Shown here: positions 15,530-24,569 of the stretch, piece after piece
How the letters are laid out: the number at the start of each line of letters is the position of its first letter
Numbering within the stretch: position 1 is the stretch's first letter
IMG/VR virus record: IMGVR_UViG_3300032323_001214
Location: 124,001 to 188,000 of that record
Strand: one strand, 5' to 3'
Origin: a virus
Length of the DNA stretch: 64,000 nt
Position numbers and translations under genes: made by a program
Notes under the pieces: generated by a model
The model's database searches: none
Seen by the model: the letters and a program-made list of their open reading frames with translations, nothing else
Told to the model about the DNA's origin: nothing

Positions 15530-15875
15530 ACACTACTTGGCAATGTGGGACTCTAACGGTCTTGAATGCTTGTATGATGTTGATTTATACATGTACAAGT
15601 ATAACGAATGGGAAAAGCTAAAAGTTGTTGCTATTCTTAAAGAAGAAAAACTTCCAGAAAAGCCACCTATAATCCCATTAGCAATGATGCTACTACGTGC
15701 AAGGGTCAACAGTCAACGTGTGTATGAGATTTATGAATTCAATAGCACTCTAGGGTATGATGAACTTAAAGAAGCATTTACCGGCGATCCTCAACCAGTT
15801 GTTGAATGGGTCAGAAAGAACGGTATAAAAGTTTACAGTGACTATGTTAAACAAGATAGAAAGATGATTGTATGA
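15501..15875 (+). CDS. 124-residue hypothetical protein
   Basis: The start at 15501 overlaps the preceding gene by 29 bases; a later Met (15543) is possible but has no better ribosome site. The C-terminal half (GDPQPVVEWVRKNGIKVYSDYV) looks like a small alpha/beta domain. Stop and next start overlap as ATGA. Function unknown. Confidence 0.55.
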   Translation: MPSLRKNKTKHYLAMWDSNGLECLYDVDLYMYKYNEWEKLKVVAILKEEKLPEKPPIIPLAMMLLRARVNSQRVYEIYEFNSTLGYDELKEAFTGDPQPVVEWVRKNGIKVYSDYVKQDRKMIV

Positions 15876-16282
15876 TGTATATTGGTACAAGTTTGGGTAG
15901 ATGTTTGCGTAGTATCCTCTTAGGCGAAGTGTCCGAGGATGATGTTTTATTGATTATTACTCGCACTATGACTCCTGATTTAGAAGGATTTCTTGCTGTG
16001 GTAAGACAGTACTACGATGAAGGTAATTATACATCACGTAATCCATCTGATTATGACCTTTCAGTTAAGTCTTGGGAAGAAGTAGAAGCACTTGCAACAC
16101 TTTTGTACACTACTGGCAAGATTCACCAACCTAGAAACTTTGTATCTTTAGGTAACCAGTTTGTTCATCCTGATCTACACAGTGATATTTGGGTAGAGGT
16201 ATCTCCCAAGAATCGCAACAGTACTCCTATGGTTGTCGAAGCTTATGAAAAGTATAAGATGTTGGATACACTTACAAAATGA
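15872..16282 (+). CDS. 136-residue hypothetical protein
   Basis: Coupled by ATGA on both sides. Contains SWEEVEALATLLYTTGKIHQPRNFVSLGNQFVHPD. No catalytic motif is recognised. The compact overlapping arrangement supports a real gene. Confidence 0.55.
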   Translation: MMYIGTSLGRCLRSILLGEVSEDDVLLIITRTMTPDLEGFLAVVRQYYDEGNYTSRNPSDYDLSVKSWEEVEALATLLYTTGKIHQPRNFVSLGNQFVHPDLHSDIWVEVSPKNRNSTPMVVEAYEKYKMLDTLTK

Positions 16283-16524
16283 TTGAGTATCATATTGATC
16301 CCATCGTCTGGTTTGCTGAACGACAAGTTAGTTATCCCCCTCCTCATTTCATTACATCTATTACGGCACTGACAACAGAATCAAAACAATGGGTACTGGA
16401 TCATTTGCGTGGCAGATTTTCTATTACAATTGATTATGACAGTTTTCTTAGTATAGATTCACTGGGTCGAATTAGTTTTGAAGATCCAAGTGAAGCTACT
16501 ATTTTTGAATTAAAATGGTCATGA
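16279..16524 (+). CDS. Small protein of the ATxFxLxW-ending type
   Basis: 81 residues ending EDPSEATIFELKWS. The ending matches the C-termini of several small proteins encoded at 43.2-45.1 kb (for example DAILFELTWG), so it appears to be a distant paralogue of that array. Coupled by ATGA on both sides. Confidence 0.6.
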   Translation: MIEYHIDPIVWFAERQVSYPPPHFITSITALTTESKQWVLDHLRGRFSITIDYDSFLSIDSLGRISFEDPSEATIFELKWS

Positions 16525-17732
16525 CAAAAATACATATCATACTATTATCGTTCTTATTGGTACTGACTGGCTGCGGCGGTGGCGGGGCCAATCAATCAAA
16601 AAATAATGAAACTGTAATCCCAACAGAATCGGTGTCTCATTTTGAGGCTCCCGGTATAATACCCCACAATAAATTAAGATTAGCAAAAATTGATTACAGA
16701 TATGATACACCGAATAATCAAGTAGATATTAACGGATATCATACTACTTCTTTTGAATCAGTAAAACCAGTAGTTGATAATATTAAACAAATAGGATTTA
16801 CTGGTGTAATTTTATTATTACAAACACCAGTCGATAAAAATACGGGAAAAGTTATTACTGAAAAACCTATCCCCAAAGATACGTGGAAGTTAGTTGACTA
16901 CATTAAATCTCAGGGATTACAAGTTTGGTTATCATTACAAATTGTAGACAGTGTGACGGATGTATTATTAATTCCAGATTTCAATAAGTATACTGAACAA
17001 TATATGTTCAATAACATCATTGAGTATCAGCGCAATATTTCTATTACTGCACAACAATATAAGGTTGACGGAATTTTTATCAGCGAAGGTAATTATAATT
17101 TAGAATCGTATGATCATTTATTTTATTGGCAACAGCTAATATCTGAAGTTAGGAAAGTTTATTCAGGCAAATTATCTTATGCTACCTATTTGATAATGCC
17201 CACTGCTATTTGGAATTACTTGGATTACGCTAGTATTAATATGAATGACACCTTATCAAAGACACCGGTGTATGATTTAAAAACAATTATAAGCTTATAC
17301 TTTGGTGATGCTTACGGCAAGGATCAAATACAATTAATTAAAAATTTTCACATGGTGTATGGTAAAAAATTTATATTGACAACATCACCTACTATCACTG
17401 ATATGGGTGTAGGACATCTACCTAGCACTTTTTGGGAAAATGTAATTAACAATGTTTGGACAACAGTGTACAGTACACACACTGATAAACAAATGCAACA
17501 ACTGAAAATTCGTGCATTTATGGAAGTAGTTAATAAACATTTAATAGATATTACAGATGGTGTGGGCTTTGGTGAATTTGATCCTTGGCTACAACATGTA
17601 AATTTTAGTAAACAAGGTACCGGAATATATCATTATTATTGTTGTGGATTCGACTTAACTACTAACAAGGATGCCCAAAAAACTATAAATTCATATTTTA
17701 GTAAACAATGGGGTCACTATTCTATCCAATAA
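16521..17732 (+). CDS. Secreted lipoprotein with a GH113-like TIM-barrel domain
   Basis: ATG 16521 overlaps the preceding stop (ATGA); ATG 16515 is in frame and also possible. The N-terminus is a lipoprotein signal (IILLSFLLVLTGC). The body shows alternating strands and helices: VVDNIKQIGFTGVILLLQTP, VDGIFISEGNYN, LISEVRKVYSGKLSYATYL and DGVGFGEFDPW. The last segments resemble the acid/base and nucleophile regions of GH113-like glycoside hydrolases (candidate Glu in ISEGN and GFGEFD). It would sit on a membrane facing the periplasm or the outside. Family assignment is by pattern only. Confidence 0.6.
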   Translation: MTKIHIILLSFLLVLTGCGGGGANQSKNNETVIPTESVSHFEAPGIIPHNKLRLAKIDYRYDTPNNQVDINGYHTTSFESVKPVVDNIKQIGFTGVILLLQTPVDKNTGKVITEKPIPKDTWKLVDYIKSQGLQVWLSLQIVDSVTDVLLIPDFNKYTEQYMFNNIIEYQRNISITAQQYKVDGIFISEGNYNLESYDHLFYWQQLISEVRKVYSGKLSYATYLIMPTAIWNYLDYASINMNDTLSKTPVYDLKTIISLYFGDAYGKDQIQLIKNFHMVYGKKFILTTSPTITDMGVGHLPSTFWENVINNVWTTVYSTHTDKQMQQLKIRAFMEVVNKHLIDITDGVGFGEFDPWLQHVNFSKQGTGIYHYYCCGFDLTTNKDAQKTINSYFSKQWGHYSIQ

Positions 17733-17738
17733 AAATAT

Positions 17739-17767
17739 TTGACACATTAATTTTAGTTAAATATATT
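17739..17767 (+). promoter_or_regulatory. Sigma70 promoter
   Basis: TTGACA (17739-17744), 17 bases, TATATT (17762-17767), then AAAGGA before the ATG at 17793. Confidence 0.75.
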
Positions 17768-17792
17768 CAACTTATACAAAAGGAAAAACAAT

Positions 17793-18458
17793 ATGGCTTT
17801 TTTAAGACACATCGGTAAACATGGAGACAGAAAAGTAGCTGTCGTATTCAGAGAAGTACCGGGCGAAACCCATATGTGCTTAGTTACATATACTGAAACA
17901 CTAAATCAACATATTCACGATCCAATGATGCAATGCATTGAAAGTGATATCGGACAAAATAGTGAAAATTTAGCTGACGCATTAAATCGTACTTATACTA
18001 AAGACGGTAGACCAATTCTTACATATCTTCACATGGAGGGTTTGTTGAAAAAAGTTAATACTGAACTAGTTATTATGACTCCCGCACCAAACACTAGAAT
18101 CAAGTTGAATGAACTAAACTCTATCCTAGACGAAATGAAGCAAGGTGAGAGTGCGGTGCGTAGACTAGCAGAACTTGATGCAAGTACAGGATTACAAGAC
18201 CCAGCTGATGTAGCTCGTAGACTACGCGGCGATCCTACTGCGACCTCAATTCCTAATGCACCTGATGGTATCTTAGGTGATACTACTTTAGCAAAACAAA
18301 GACTTGAACAAGCACACCGTATGGAACGTGAAGCAAAGGGATTACTAGCAGAAGCTCAACGATTAATCGAAGAAGCTAAGGCTATGGATCCGGGAGTTGC
18401 CCCAGTAGTAACACCAGCGCCTAAGGCAAGAAAAACAAAAGCAAAAGTTAGCGCATAA
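17793..18458 (+). CDS. 221-residue conserved phage protein of unknown function
   Basis: Begins MAFLRHIGKHGDRKVAVVFREVPGE, a start I associate with uncharacterised proteins of large aquatic myoviruses. The middle is globular. The C-terminal third is a charged helix (EQAHRMEREAKGLLAEAQRL) with an Ala/Pro/Lys tail. Good AAAGGA site and own promoter. It heads the operon that leads into folA and thyA. Confidence 0.65.
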   Translation: MAFLRHIGKHGDRKVAVVFREVPGETHMCLVTYTETLNQHIHDPMMQCIESDIGQNSENLADALNRTYTKDGRPILTYLHMEGLLKKVNTELVIMTPAPNTRIKLNELNSILDEMKQGESAVRRLAELDASTGLQDPADVARRLRGDPTATSIPNAPDGILGDTTLAKQRLEQAHRMEREAKGLLAEAQRLIEEAKAMDPGVAPVVTPAPKARKTKAKVSA

Positions 18459-18754
18459 TGTCACCTGAATTCATCGATAAGTGGGAACATATACTTGAAG
18501 ATGTTGAAAAAAATAAAATACCCGTACAGTTTATTAAAAAATTAATTATTAAACTGGAGGGTAAAAAACAACAGACAATCAATATTGAAAAATTTTTGTC
18601 ACAAGGATTGGACCCCGATCAGGTAGAAGATGCAGTTAGCAGAAAACTACATGAACTAGAAGACTTAATCGTCAGTGTAGAATTTATTCTAAACGTCCAA
18701 AGTATCGCTGATACAGTGCAACCAGAGACCGATAGACTACTAGGAAGATTATGA
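18458..18754 (+). CDS. 98-residue hypothetical protein
   Basis: Starts on the last base of the preceding stop (TAATG) and overlaps folA by ATGA. Helical, with a Leu/Glu-rich C-terminal half. No family recognised. Confidence 0.6.
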   Translation: MSPEFIDKWEHILEDVEKNKIPVQFIKKLIIKLEGKKQQTINIEKFLSQGLDPDQVEDAVSRKLHELEDLIVSVEFILNVQSIADTVQPETDRLLGRL

Positions 18755-19203
18755 AACTAATCGTAGCATGTGACCCTAGCGGTGGTATAGGCTACAACAA
18801 TAAATTGCCCTGGAGTAAAATCGAGGGCGATTTGCCAAGATTCAAGGAACTGACAACAGGTAAAGTGATTCTTATGGGTCGCAATACCTGGGAAAGTTTA
18901 CCTAAACAACCTCTACCCAATCGCATTAATGTTGTAGTGTCCAGTAAGGATATACCAGAAATAACTACATTGACTAGCCTACCTGCTAGAGACACAATGG
19001 ATTTAGCAGATGTTTGGTTAATAGGTGGTGCAAAGCTCATCAATTCAAGTTGGCACTTAATTGACGAAGTGCATTTGAGTAGGACATTTGCCGAATACAC
19101 TTGTGATACATTCATTAATGTTGTAAAATTAGAACAAGAATTTATGTGTTGGTTCAAGGAACAACATACTGACCACTCATATGAAATTTGGAAAAGAAAA
19201 TGA
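18751..19203 (+). CDS. folA: Dihydrofolate reductase
   Basis: 150 residues with the DHFR motifs MKLIVACDPSGGIGYNNKLPW, VILMGRNTWESLP, RINVVVSS and DVWLIGGAKL, in the usual order and length. It reduces dihydrofolate to tetrahydrofolate with NADPH and so regenerates the cofactor used up by the thymidylate synthase encoded directly after it (ATGA overlap). Phages use the pair to raise dTTP supply. Confidence 0.95.
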   Translation: MKLIVACDPSGGIGYNNKLPWSKIEGDLPRFKELTTGKVILMGRNTWESLPKQPLPNRINVVVSSKDIPEITTLTSLPARDTMDLADVWLIGGAKLINSSWHLIDEVHLSRTFAEYTCDTFINVVKLEQEFMCWFKEQHTDHSYEIWKRK

Positions 19204-20099
19204 AGCAATATCACGATTTACTACAAGATATATTAGACAACGGAGAACTTAAAGATGACAGAACTGGTGTTGGCACCTATAGTGTTTTTGGCCGTAATCT
19301 TCGCTTTGATTTGCGTAGGGGCTTTCCCGCAATCACTACTAAAAAGCTTGCATGGAAAGCTTGTGTCGGTGAACTTCTCTGGTTCATTGAAGGCTCTAGT
19401 GATGAGCGTAGACTGGCAGAACTCACCCATGGTACTGCCGAAGGCAAGGCTACTATCTGGACACCGAATGCGCTTGCGCCGTATTGGAAACCAAAAGCGA
19501 AATTTGAAGGTGATCTCGGCAGGGTCTATGGTGTTCAATGGCGGCATTGGAACAAAGACACGGTTGAAAAAGACATGGGTCCAGCGCACAAAGGTGGCAC
19601 ACGCCTCGCAGTAGACAGAACAGAAATTGATCAATTGACAAATCTCATAGAAGGACTGCAACAAGATCCTAATGGGCGCAGACACATTATAAGTGCCTGG
19701 AACGTGAGTGAGTTAGACCAAATGGCATTGCCACCTTGTCACGTTATGAGTCAATTCTATGTCAACAAAAATAAAGAACTATCTTGTCATATGTACCAGC
19801 GTAGTGTGGATGTGTTTCTTGGTTTACCTTTTAACATTGCTAGCTATGCGTTACTCACTCATTTGATTGCACATCACTGCGGATTGAAAGTAGGTGAGTT
19901 GATTATCAGTACAGGTGACACTCACATCTATAAGGATCATGTTGATCAAGTTAAAGAACAACTAACACGTGCTGAGTTTCCCGCTCCGTTATTGATGTTG
20001 AATTCTCAGAAGAATAACATCTTTGAAATGACAATGCAAGACATTCATTTAGAGAACTATCAAAGTCATGGCCCTATCAAAGCAACAATGGCAGTTTAA
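19200..20099 (+). CDS. thyA: Thymidylate synthase (ThyA type)
   Basis: I start at ATG 19200, which overlaps the folA stop; an upstream TTG is unlikely. The 299-residue product shows DDRTGVGTYSVFG, FPAITTKKL, the catalytic Cys in LPPCHVMSQFYV, the YQRSVDVFLGLPFNIASYA dUMP/folate-binding motif and the late TGDTHIYKDH. It methylates dUMP with methylene-tetrahydrofolate. It overlaps the next gene by 32 bases. Confidence 0.96.
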   Translation: MKQYHDLLQDILDNGELKDDRTGVGTYSVFGRNLRFDLRRGFPAITTKKLAWKACVGELLWFIEGSSDERRLAELTHGTAEGKATIWTPNALAPYWKPKAKFEGDLGRVYGVQWRHWNKDTVEKDMGPAHKGGTRLAVDRTEIDQLTNLIEGLQQDPNGRRHIISAWNVSELDQMALPPCHVMSQFYVNKNKELSCHMYQRSVDVFLGLPFNIASYALLTHLIAHHCGLKVGELIISTGDTHIYKDHVDQVKEQLTRAEFPAPLLMLNSQKNNIFEMTMQDIHLENYQSHGPIKATMAV

Positions 20100-20400
20100 A
20101 GACGAGTTCACTCGACCCAAATATCAGGTACGACTATCTGATAGTGGTGAAGAGATGGTATCTATCACTCATGTAGTTCATACTATTAAATTAAGTGATG
20201 TTGAAGATCCTGATTTGTTAGTAGCACAACCTATATATGAGTGGCAACAAACAGAAGCAGGTAAGTGGATAATGGAAAATTCTATGCCCTCTCCCAGTTG
20301 GCATCGTCACCATGACATATATAATTATGGCTACACATATCAAATTAGAGCATATCTAACACCTAAACAATTAACATTTTGGAAGTTGAAATACGAATGA
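20068..20400 (+). CDS. 110-residue hypothetical protein
   Basis: Begins inside the thyA end and stops at the epimerase start (ATGA). It contains SPSWHRHHDIYNYGYTYQIRAYLTPKQLTFWKLKYE-type sequence; the ending LTFWKLKYE is reminiscent of the small-protein array at 43-45 kb. No function assigned. Confidence 0.55.
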   Translation: MALSKQQWQFKDEFTRPKYQVRLSDSGEEMVSITHVVHTIKLSDVEDPDLLVAQPIYEWQQTEAGKWIMENSMPSPSWHRHHDIYNYGYTYQIRAYLTPKQLTFWKLKYE

Positions 20401-21362
20401 AAATACTAGTTACGGGCGGTCTCGGCCTTATAGGACACAACGTAGTAAATAAATTACAACAACAAGGTCATAGTGTTGTAATTACTGATACTCGCACTAC
20501 TTATGGTATTATTCCACAAGATGAAATTGATTATTTAATGGCTGAACGACTAAAAAAGATTCAGCCAGGCCAAATACATGCTATAGATATTATTAGTGAC
20601 AGTATTGATTGGTTGTTTGAAAGATATAAGTTTGATATGGTGATACACATGGCAAGCTTCCCTAGACAAAAAGTTGTTAATGCTAATCCTAGACTAGGAG
20701 CAAAAACAATGATGGAAGGTTTATTAAACTTATGTGAAGCAAGTAAAAAACATAATGTAAAGAAGTTCATTTACATTAGTTCAAGTATGGTATACGGAGA
20801 TTTCACTAATGATGTGACTGAGGATTATGACTGTAAACCTCAAGGTCAATATGGAATTATGAAATTAGCAGGGGAACACCTTGTCAAGGATTATAGCCGT
20901 CGTGGTTGCTTCACTCATACTATCATTCGTCCTAGTGCTGTATACGGAGAACTAGATGTTGAAGACCGTGTCATTGCTAAGTTTATGCTTACTGCAATGC
21001 GTGGCGGCACATTGAACGTTAATGGTGAAAATGAAACATTAGACTTTACGTATGTTGAGGATGCCGCAGATGGTATCGTTGGTGCCGCATTAAGTGATAA
21101 TACTGATAACAAAACATATAATATCACTAAGTCACATAGCAGAACATTACTTGATGCCGCAAACTTAGCAGTTAAATGTGCAGGTAAAGGTTCAATCAAT
21201 GTCAGGGGCAAGGACGCAGACTTCCCAAGTCGTGGTGCATTAAATATTGATGCGGCACGTAGAGACTTTGGGTATGATCCTAAAGTAGACGTAGAAGAAG
21301 GCTTTGAAAGATATTATGAGTGGCTTATTAATTCCCCATTTTGGTCTAGCAAGACAATATAA
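20397..21362 (+). CDS. NAD-dependent sugar epimerase/dehydratase
   Basis: ATG 20397 overlaps the preceding stop. The 321-residue short-chain dehydrogenase fold has TGGLGLIGHNVV (nucleotide binding), MVIHMAS, SSSMVYGD and the catalytic YGIMKLAGE (Tyr-x-x-x-Lys). Members convert nucleotide-diphosphate sugars. The aminotransferase that follows overlaps it by 47 bases, so together they probably make an amino sugar for a surface glycan. Confidence 0.9.
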   Translation: MKILVTGGLGLIGHNVVNKLQQQGHSVVITDTRTTYGIIPQDEIDYLMAERLKKIQPGQIHAIDIISDSIDWLFERYKFDMVIHMASFPRQKVVNANPRLGAKTMMEGLLNLCEASKKHNVKKFIYISSSMVYGDFTNDVTEDYDCKPQGQYGIMKLAGEHLVKDYSRRGCFTHTIIRPSAVYGELDVEDRVIAKFMLTAMRGGTLNVNGENETLDFTYVEDAADGIVGAALSDNTDNKTYNITKSHSRTLLDAANLAVKCAGKGSINVRGKDADFPSRGALNIDAARRDFGYDPKVDVEEGFERYYEWLINSPFWSSKTI

Positions 21363-22389
21363 GAATATCGGTGAAGAGTTGCTAGATGCAACTCACCGTG
21401 TCCTTAAAGATGGGCAATTAGTAGGTGGACATTATACCCGCTCGTTTGAAGAATGGCTTAAACACTGTACTAAAACAAAGTATGCTATAACAGTTCACAG
21501 TGGGACCCAAGCACTAGAAATTATTGCACGATGGAAAAAGATCAAGCATAATCAAACTATGGAGGGTAATCCTAAAGTTCGTCTACCTAATCTGACATAT
21601 CCAGCAACACTAAATGCATTTTTAACTGCGGGCTGGGACGTTGAATTAGGTGATACTGACAAGAATGGTATATTGAGCCGAGAGCCTAGAACAAGTGGGA
21701 TTTATGATTGTCTTATGGGATTTGCCGGACGTAAGCCATGGCCCGATGCACGATATGAAGATAGCTATGGAATCATAGTCGACGGAGCACAGCATTGGCT
21801 AGTAGCTGGCGGCAATGTTGGCAGTGGTATGGCAATAAGTTTTGACCCTACAAAGAATTTAAATAGTAGTGGCAACGGTGGTGCTATTGTAACTAATGAT
21901 GAAAAATTATATTTGTATGCATCAAGTTACAGGGACAATTGTAAACCTTACTTCCATGATGTAGGAACTAACAGTAAGATGAGTGAGATAGACTGCGCAC
22001 ACCTGTTAGTTAGAATAAAACACATTGATGCTTGGCAAATTCGTAGAGCAACAATAAGCAATTACTGGTGTGAGCAATTTAAAAATTTACCTATGACTTG
22101 CTTATCTGATACTAGAGATCCACACGCACATCAGAAATTTGTAATGTATATGGCTGATCGTAATTCACTTCATACTCATTTAATAACTGATGGTATAGAT
22201 AGTAAGATTCATTATGAGTATGTGCTTGGAGATTTACCGATAGCACAAGATAGAAACATTAGCAGACCAGATTTAATGGCTACCAGCGTAATGCTTTCTA
22301 GGGGAGTATTGAGTCTACCTATATACCCTGAACTTACGGATGTTGAAGTAGAGTATATCGCTGGTAAAGTTACAGACTTTTATAAATAA
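21316..22389 (+). CDS. DegT/DnrJ/EryC1-family aminotransferase
   Basis: ATG 21316 (MSGLLIPHFGLARQY) gives 357 residues and lies inside the epimerase end. Recognisable motifs: VHSGTQALEII, GIIVDGAQHW and the PLP-lysine segment SFDPTKNLNSSGNGGAIV. These enzymes transfer an amino group from Glu or Gln to a keto-sugar nucleotide. No second sugar-aminotransferase is present in the window. It ends the sugar operon. Confidence 0.88.
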   Translation: MSGLLIPHFGLARQYKNIGEELLDATHRVLKDGQLVGGHYTRSFEEWLKHCTKTKYAITVHSGTQALEIIARWKKIKHNQTMEGNPKVRLPNLTYPATLNAFLTAGWDVELGDTDKNGILSREPRTSGIYDCLMGFAGRKPWPDARYEDSYGIIVDGAQHWLVAGGNVGSGMAISFDPTKNLNSSGNGGAIVTNDEKLYLYASSYRDNCKPYFHDVGTNSKMSEIDCAHLLVRIKHIDAWQIRRATISNYWCEQFKNLPMTCLSDTRDPHAHQKFVMYMADRNSLHTHLITDGIDSKIHYEYVLGDLPIAQDRNISRPDLMATSVMLSRGVLSLPIYPELTDVEVEYIAGKVTDFYK

Positions 22390-22449
22390 TTGGTGAAAAT
22401 ATTTTCTTTTTTTGACCAAAATACTTCTTAAAATTAAACACCCGACGGC

Positions 22450-22457
22450 ATAAATAC
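22450..22457 (+). promoter_or_regulatory. Late-type promoter box of the spanin operon
   Basis: ATAAATAC, with only 7 bases to the ATG at 22465. Confidence 0.65.
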
Positions 22458-22464
22458 GAATACT

Positions 22465-22962
22465 ATGTGGATACTAACAATTTTACCAGAAGCCGCAATA
22501 CATATAATCTTTGGATTAGGTGTTTTGGGCACAATAGCAGGATTCGTCCTAGGATTCATTCCTTTTGTCAAAGCCTATAAACTAGCTATTCAGGTCATAA
22601 GCCTGTTAGTATTAGTTTTAGGTGTCTATCTTGAGGGTGGATTAGCCGACTATAAAGAGTGGGAACTTAAAGTCAAAGAGATGGAAGCTAAAGTTGCACA
22701 GGCTGAAGCACAATCTGCAAACAAGAATGTAGAAATACAGGAAAAAGTTGTAGAAACAACTAAAATTGTACGTGAAAAAGGTCGAGATATCATCAAATAT
22801 GTTGATAGATGGAACACTAAAGAAGTAATCAAGGAAGTTGAAGGTCCTGAAAGAATCAGGCGTGAAGAAGTTATCAAGTACATCGAAAACTGCCCTGTTC
22901 CTAAGGAAATGATAGATATTCATAATCAAGCAACTGAACTGAATAAGGGCATTAAGAAATGA
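22465..22962 (+). CDS. Inner-membrane spanin (Rz-like)
   Basis: 165 residues. Two hydrophobic segments at about 4-31 and 36-57 are followed by a long charged coiled coil (KVKEMEAKVAQAEAQSANKN...) and a C-terminal ENCPVPKEM. This fits an i-spanin with the helix in the periplasm. The next gene, overlapping by ATGA, is a small lipoprotein, the expected o-spanin partner. The pair would fuse inner and outer membranes at lysis. Two membrane segments instead of one is a departure from lambda Rz. Confidence 0.75.
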   Translation: MWILTILPEAAIHIIFGLGVLGTIAGFVLGFIPFVKAYKLAIQVISLLVLVLGVYLEGGLADYKEWELKVKEMEAKVAQAEAQSANKNVEIQEKVVETTKIVREKGRDIIKYVDRWNTKEVIKEVEGPERIRREEVIKYIENCPVPKEMIDIHNQATELNKGIKK

Positions 22963-23219
22963 AATATCTATTAATTGTTCTATTACTTGCCGGATGTACT
23001 ACCACAGTACCGGTAACTCGCAAATTTCCAAACCCTACCCCGGAGTTAATGAAACAATGCGAAAATCTCAAAAGAGTTGACGGAGATAGAGTTTCTATCA
23101 CTGATATGTTAAAAGTTGTGGTCCATAACTATTCACTGTATTACGAATGTTCAACTAAAGTGGATGGTTGGCAAGAATGGTACAATGAGCAGAAAAAGAT
23201 ATTCGATTCTGCTAAATGA
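22959..23219 (+). CDS. Outer-membrane lipoprotein spanin (Rz1-like)
   Basis: 86 residues with lipoprotein signal MKYLLIVLLLAGC (Cys13) and a mature part with Pro near its N-terminus (FPNPTPELM). It overlaps the i-spanin gene by ATGA rather than being embedded in it. No endolysin or holin gene is adjacent. Confidence 0.75.
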   Translation: MKYLLIVLLLAGCTTTVPVTRKFPNPTPELMKQCENLKRVDGDRVSITDMLKVVVHNYSLYYECSTKVDGWQEWYNEQKKIFDSAK

Positions 23220-23291
23220 TTTTATACAAAATACAGCAATAAAATCTACTATATTCGTCAAATATCTAAAGCAGAATTGGTTTAGCTTCTG

Positions 23292-23299
23292 ATAAATAC
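23292..23299 (+). promoter_or_regulatory. Late-type promoter box
   Basis: ATAAATAC, 21 bases before ATG 23321, with AGGA in between. Confidence 0.65.
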
Positions 23300-23320
23300 A
23301 TTATAGACTAGGATTTTATA

Positions 23321-24172
23321 ATGACCACGCCAGAGATAATTAATACAGGTGATTTGCCCAACGATGGTTCCGGTGACCCTCTACGTCTAGCATTTGATAA
23401 AATTAATAATAACTTTGCAAACTTGTTTGCTATTACTGCGGTTGAAGGGGAGCTGATTCCAGTAGAAGAATTAGTTGATGAACAGATATCTGGAAATGTA
23501 TTCAGTGGTAATATTAACATAGGGTTAGTTGCAAACAATGTCTACTATACTTTACCCGATAGTGCAACACCAGTGCAAGTTGCACAATTTGATACTTTTG
23601 CGTATGTTGCTAATTTAATTACCCCTACTGGCCCATACGGTGCTCAAGAATATATCAATATTGGTGCTCAGGCCAACGATGGTGAAGGTGACCCACTACG
23701 CACAGCGTTTGCAAAGATTAATAATAACTTTTCAAACTTATTTTTTACTACGACTAGTACAAGCAATACGTTTACTGTTGGCTTAGATACTAACCAAGTT
23801 ATTTACGAAACACCCGCAGATACATTTTCACAGGCTAGATTTCAGATTAGGTCTAGTGATCCGGGAACTGATGATATGCAAGATATCACTATTACCGCAT
23901 CTATTACTAACAATCTAGCGGGAGTAAGATTTACCGGTTATGGCACGTTATTTGAAGGTAATCCGTTATGTCGATATGACATGGATGTACTAGACGGCAA
24001 TGTTAGATTATTAATCAATCCTATAAAAGATGCTGTAATATTGCATTTTATCGCTTCAGAAGTAACTTTTATTGGTACTTCTCCACCGGGCGTGGAAATA
24101 GCATTAGATGGCTATCCTCCAAACTCATTATTGGGAACTGAAGACGACTTAATATTGACGACTGAATCATAA
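23321..24172 (+). CDS. Virion structural protein with two GDPLRxAFxKINNNF repeats
   Basis: 283 residues. The motif NDGSGDPLRLAFDKINNNFANLF near the N-terminus is repeated as NDGEGDPLRTAFAKINNNFSNLF about 110 residues later. Such NDGTGD-type repeats are common in tail-associated proteins of T4-like aquatic phages. The C-terminal half is beta-rich. The late promoter supports a particle component, probably fibre or baseplate. Confidence 0.7.
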   Translation: MTTPEIINTGDLPNDGSGDPLRLAFDKINNNFANLFAITAVEGELIPVEELVDEQISGNVFSGNINIGLVANNVYYTLPDSATPVQVAQFDTFAYVANLITPTGPYGAQEYINIGAQANDGEGDPLRTAFAKINNNFSNLFFTTTSTSNTFTVGLDTNQVIYETPADTFSQARFQIRSSDPGTDDMQDITITASITNNLAGVRFTGYGTLFEGNPLCRYDMDVLDGNVRLLINPIKDAVILHFIASEVTFIGTSPPGVEIALDGYPPNSLLGTEDDLILTTES

Positions 24173-24173
24173 A

Positions 24174-24569
24174 ATGAGAGCAAAAGAATTTATTACAGAA
24201 CAAAGAACAGATGGACTAACAGTTGTATCTTACTCTTTGCCCAACACCTACATCATGCCTGATTTAAAAAATAATGATTTCTATGAGTTATATAGATTTG
24301 GCGTAGCGTTTGCTGCTGTTAGAGGTGAAGGCGGTCAAGATGACGGTGTTCAAAATGAATTTAAAAATGAATTTCAGGCAGAAACATCTTGGGGAGAGCA
24401 TCAATTAGTTTCTTCCGAATTCGATGAAGACCTAGGCAATACTATTGACAAAACCTTGAAAAAAGTAGGAAAGACTGGTAAAAAATTAGTCACCAGTGCT
24501 AATAGTAATGAAATACCTAACACCAATGTACAATCAACTCTCAAACCCTTTAAAGGATACACAAGATGA
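24174..24569 (+). CDS. Small protein with capsid-targeting-like N-terminus (1)
   Basis: 131 residues beginning MRAKEFITEQ, which matches the pattern of T4 internal head proteins (MKTYQEFIAE), with a predicted cleavage after ITE. The C-terminus NTNVQSTLKPFKGYTR is shared with the next gene. The middle contains an acidic region then a Lys-rich one. By analogy it would be packaged in the head and ejected with DNA. No enzymatic motif is seen. Confidence 0.65.
   Translation: MRAKEFITEQRTDGLTVVSYSLPNTYIMPDLKNNDFYELYRFGVAFAAVRGEGGQDDGVQNEFKNEFQAETSWGEHQLVSSEFDEDLGNTIDKTLKKVGKTGKKLVTSANSNEIPNTNVQSTLKPFKGYTR

Noticed and set aside
19233-19685. Antisense and alternate frames across folA and thyA of up to 150 codons
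   Set aside because: Both plus-strand enzymes are conserved end to end; these frames have no ribosome site.
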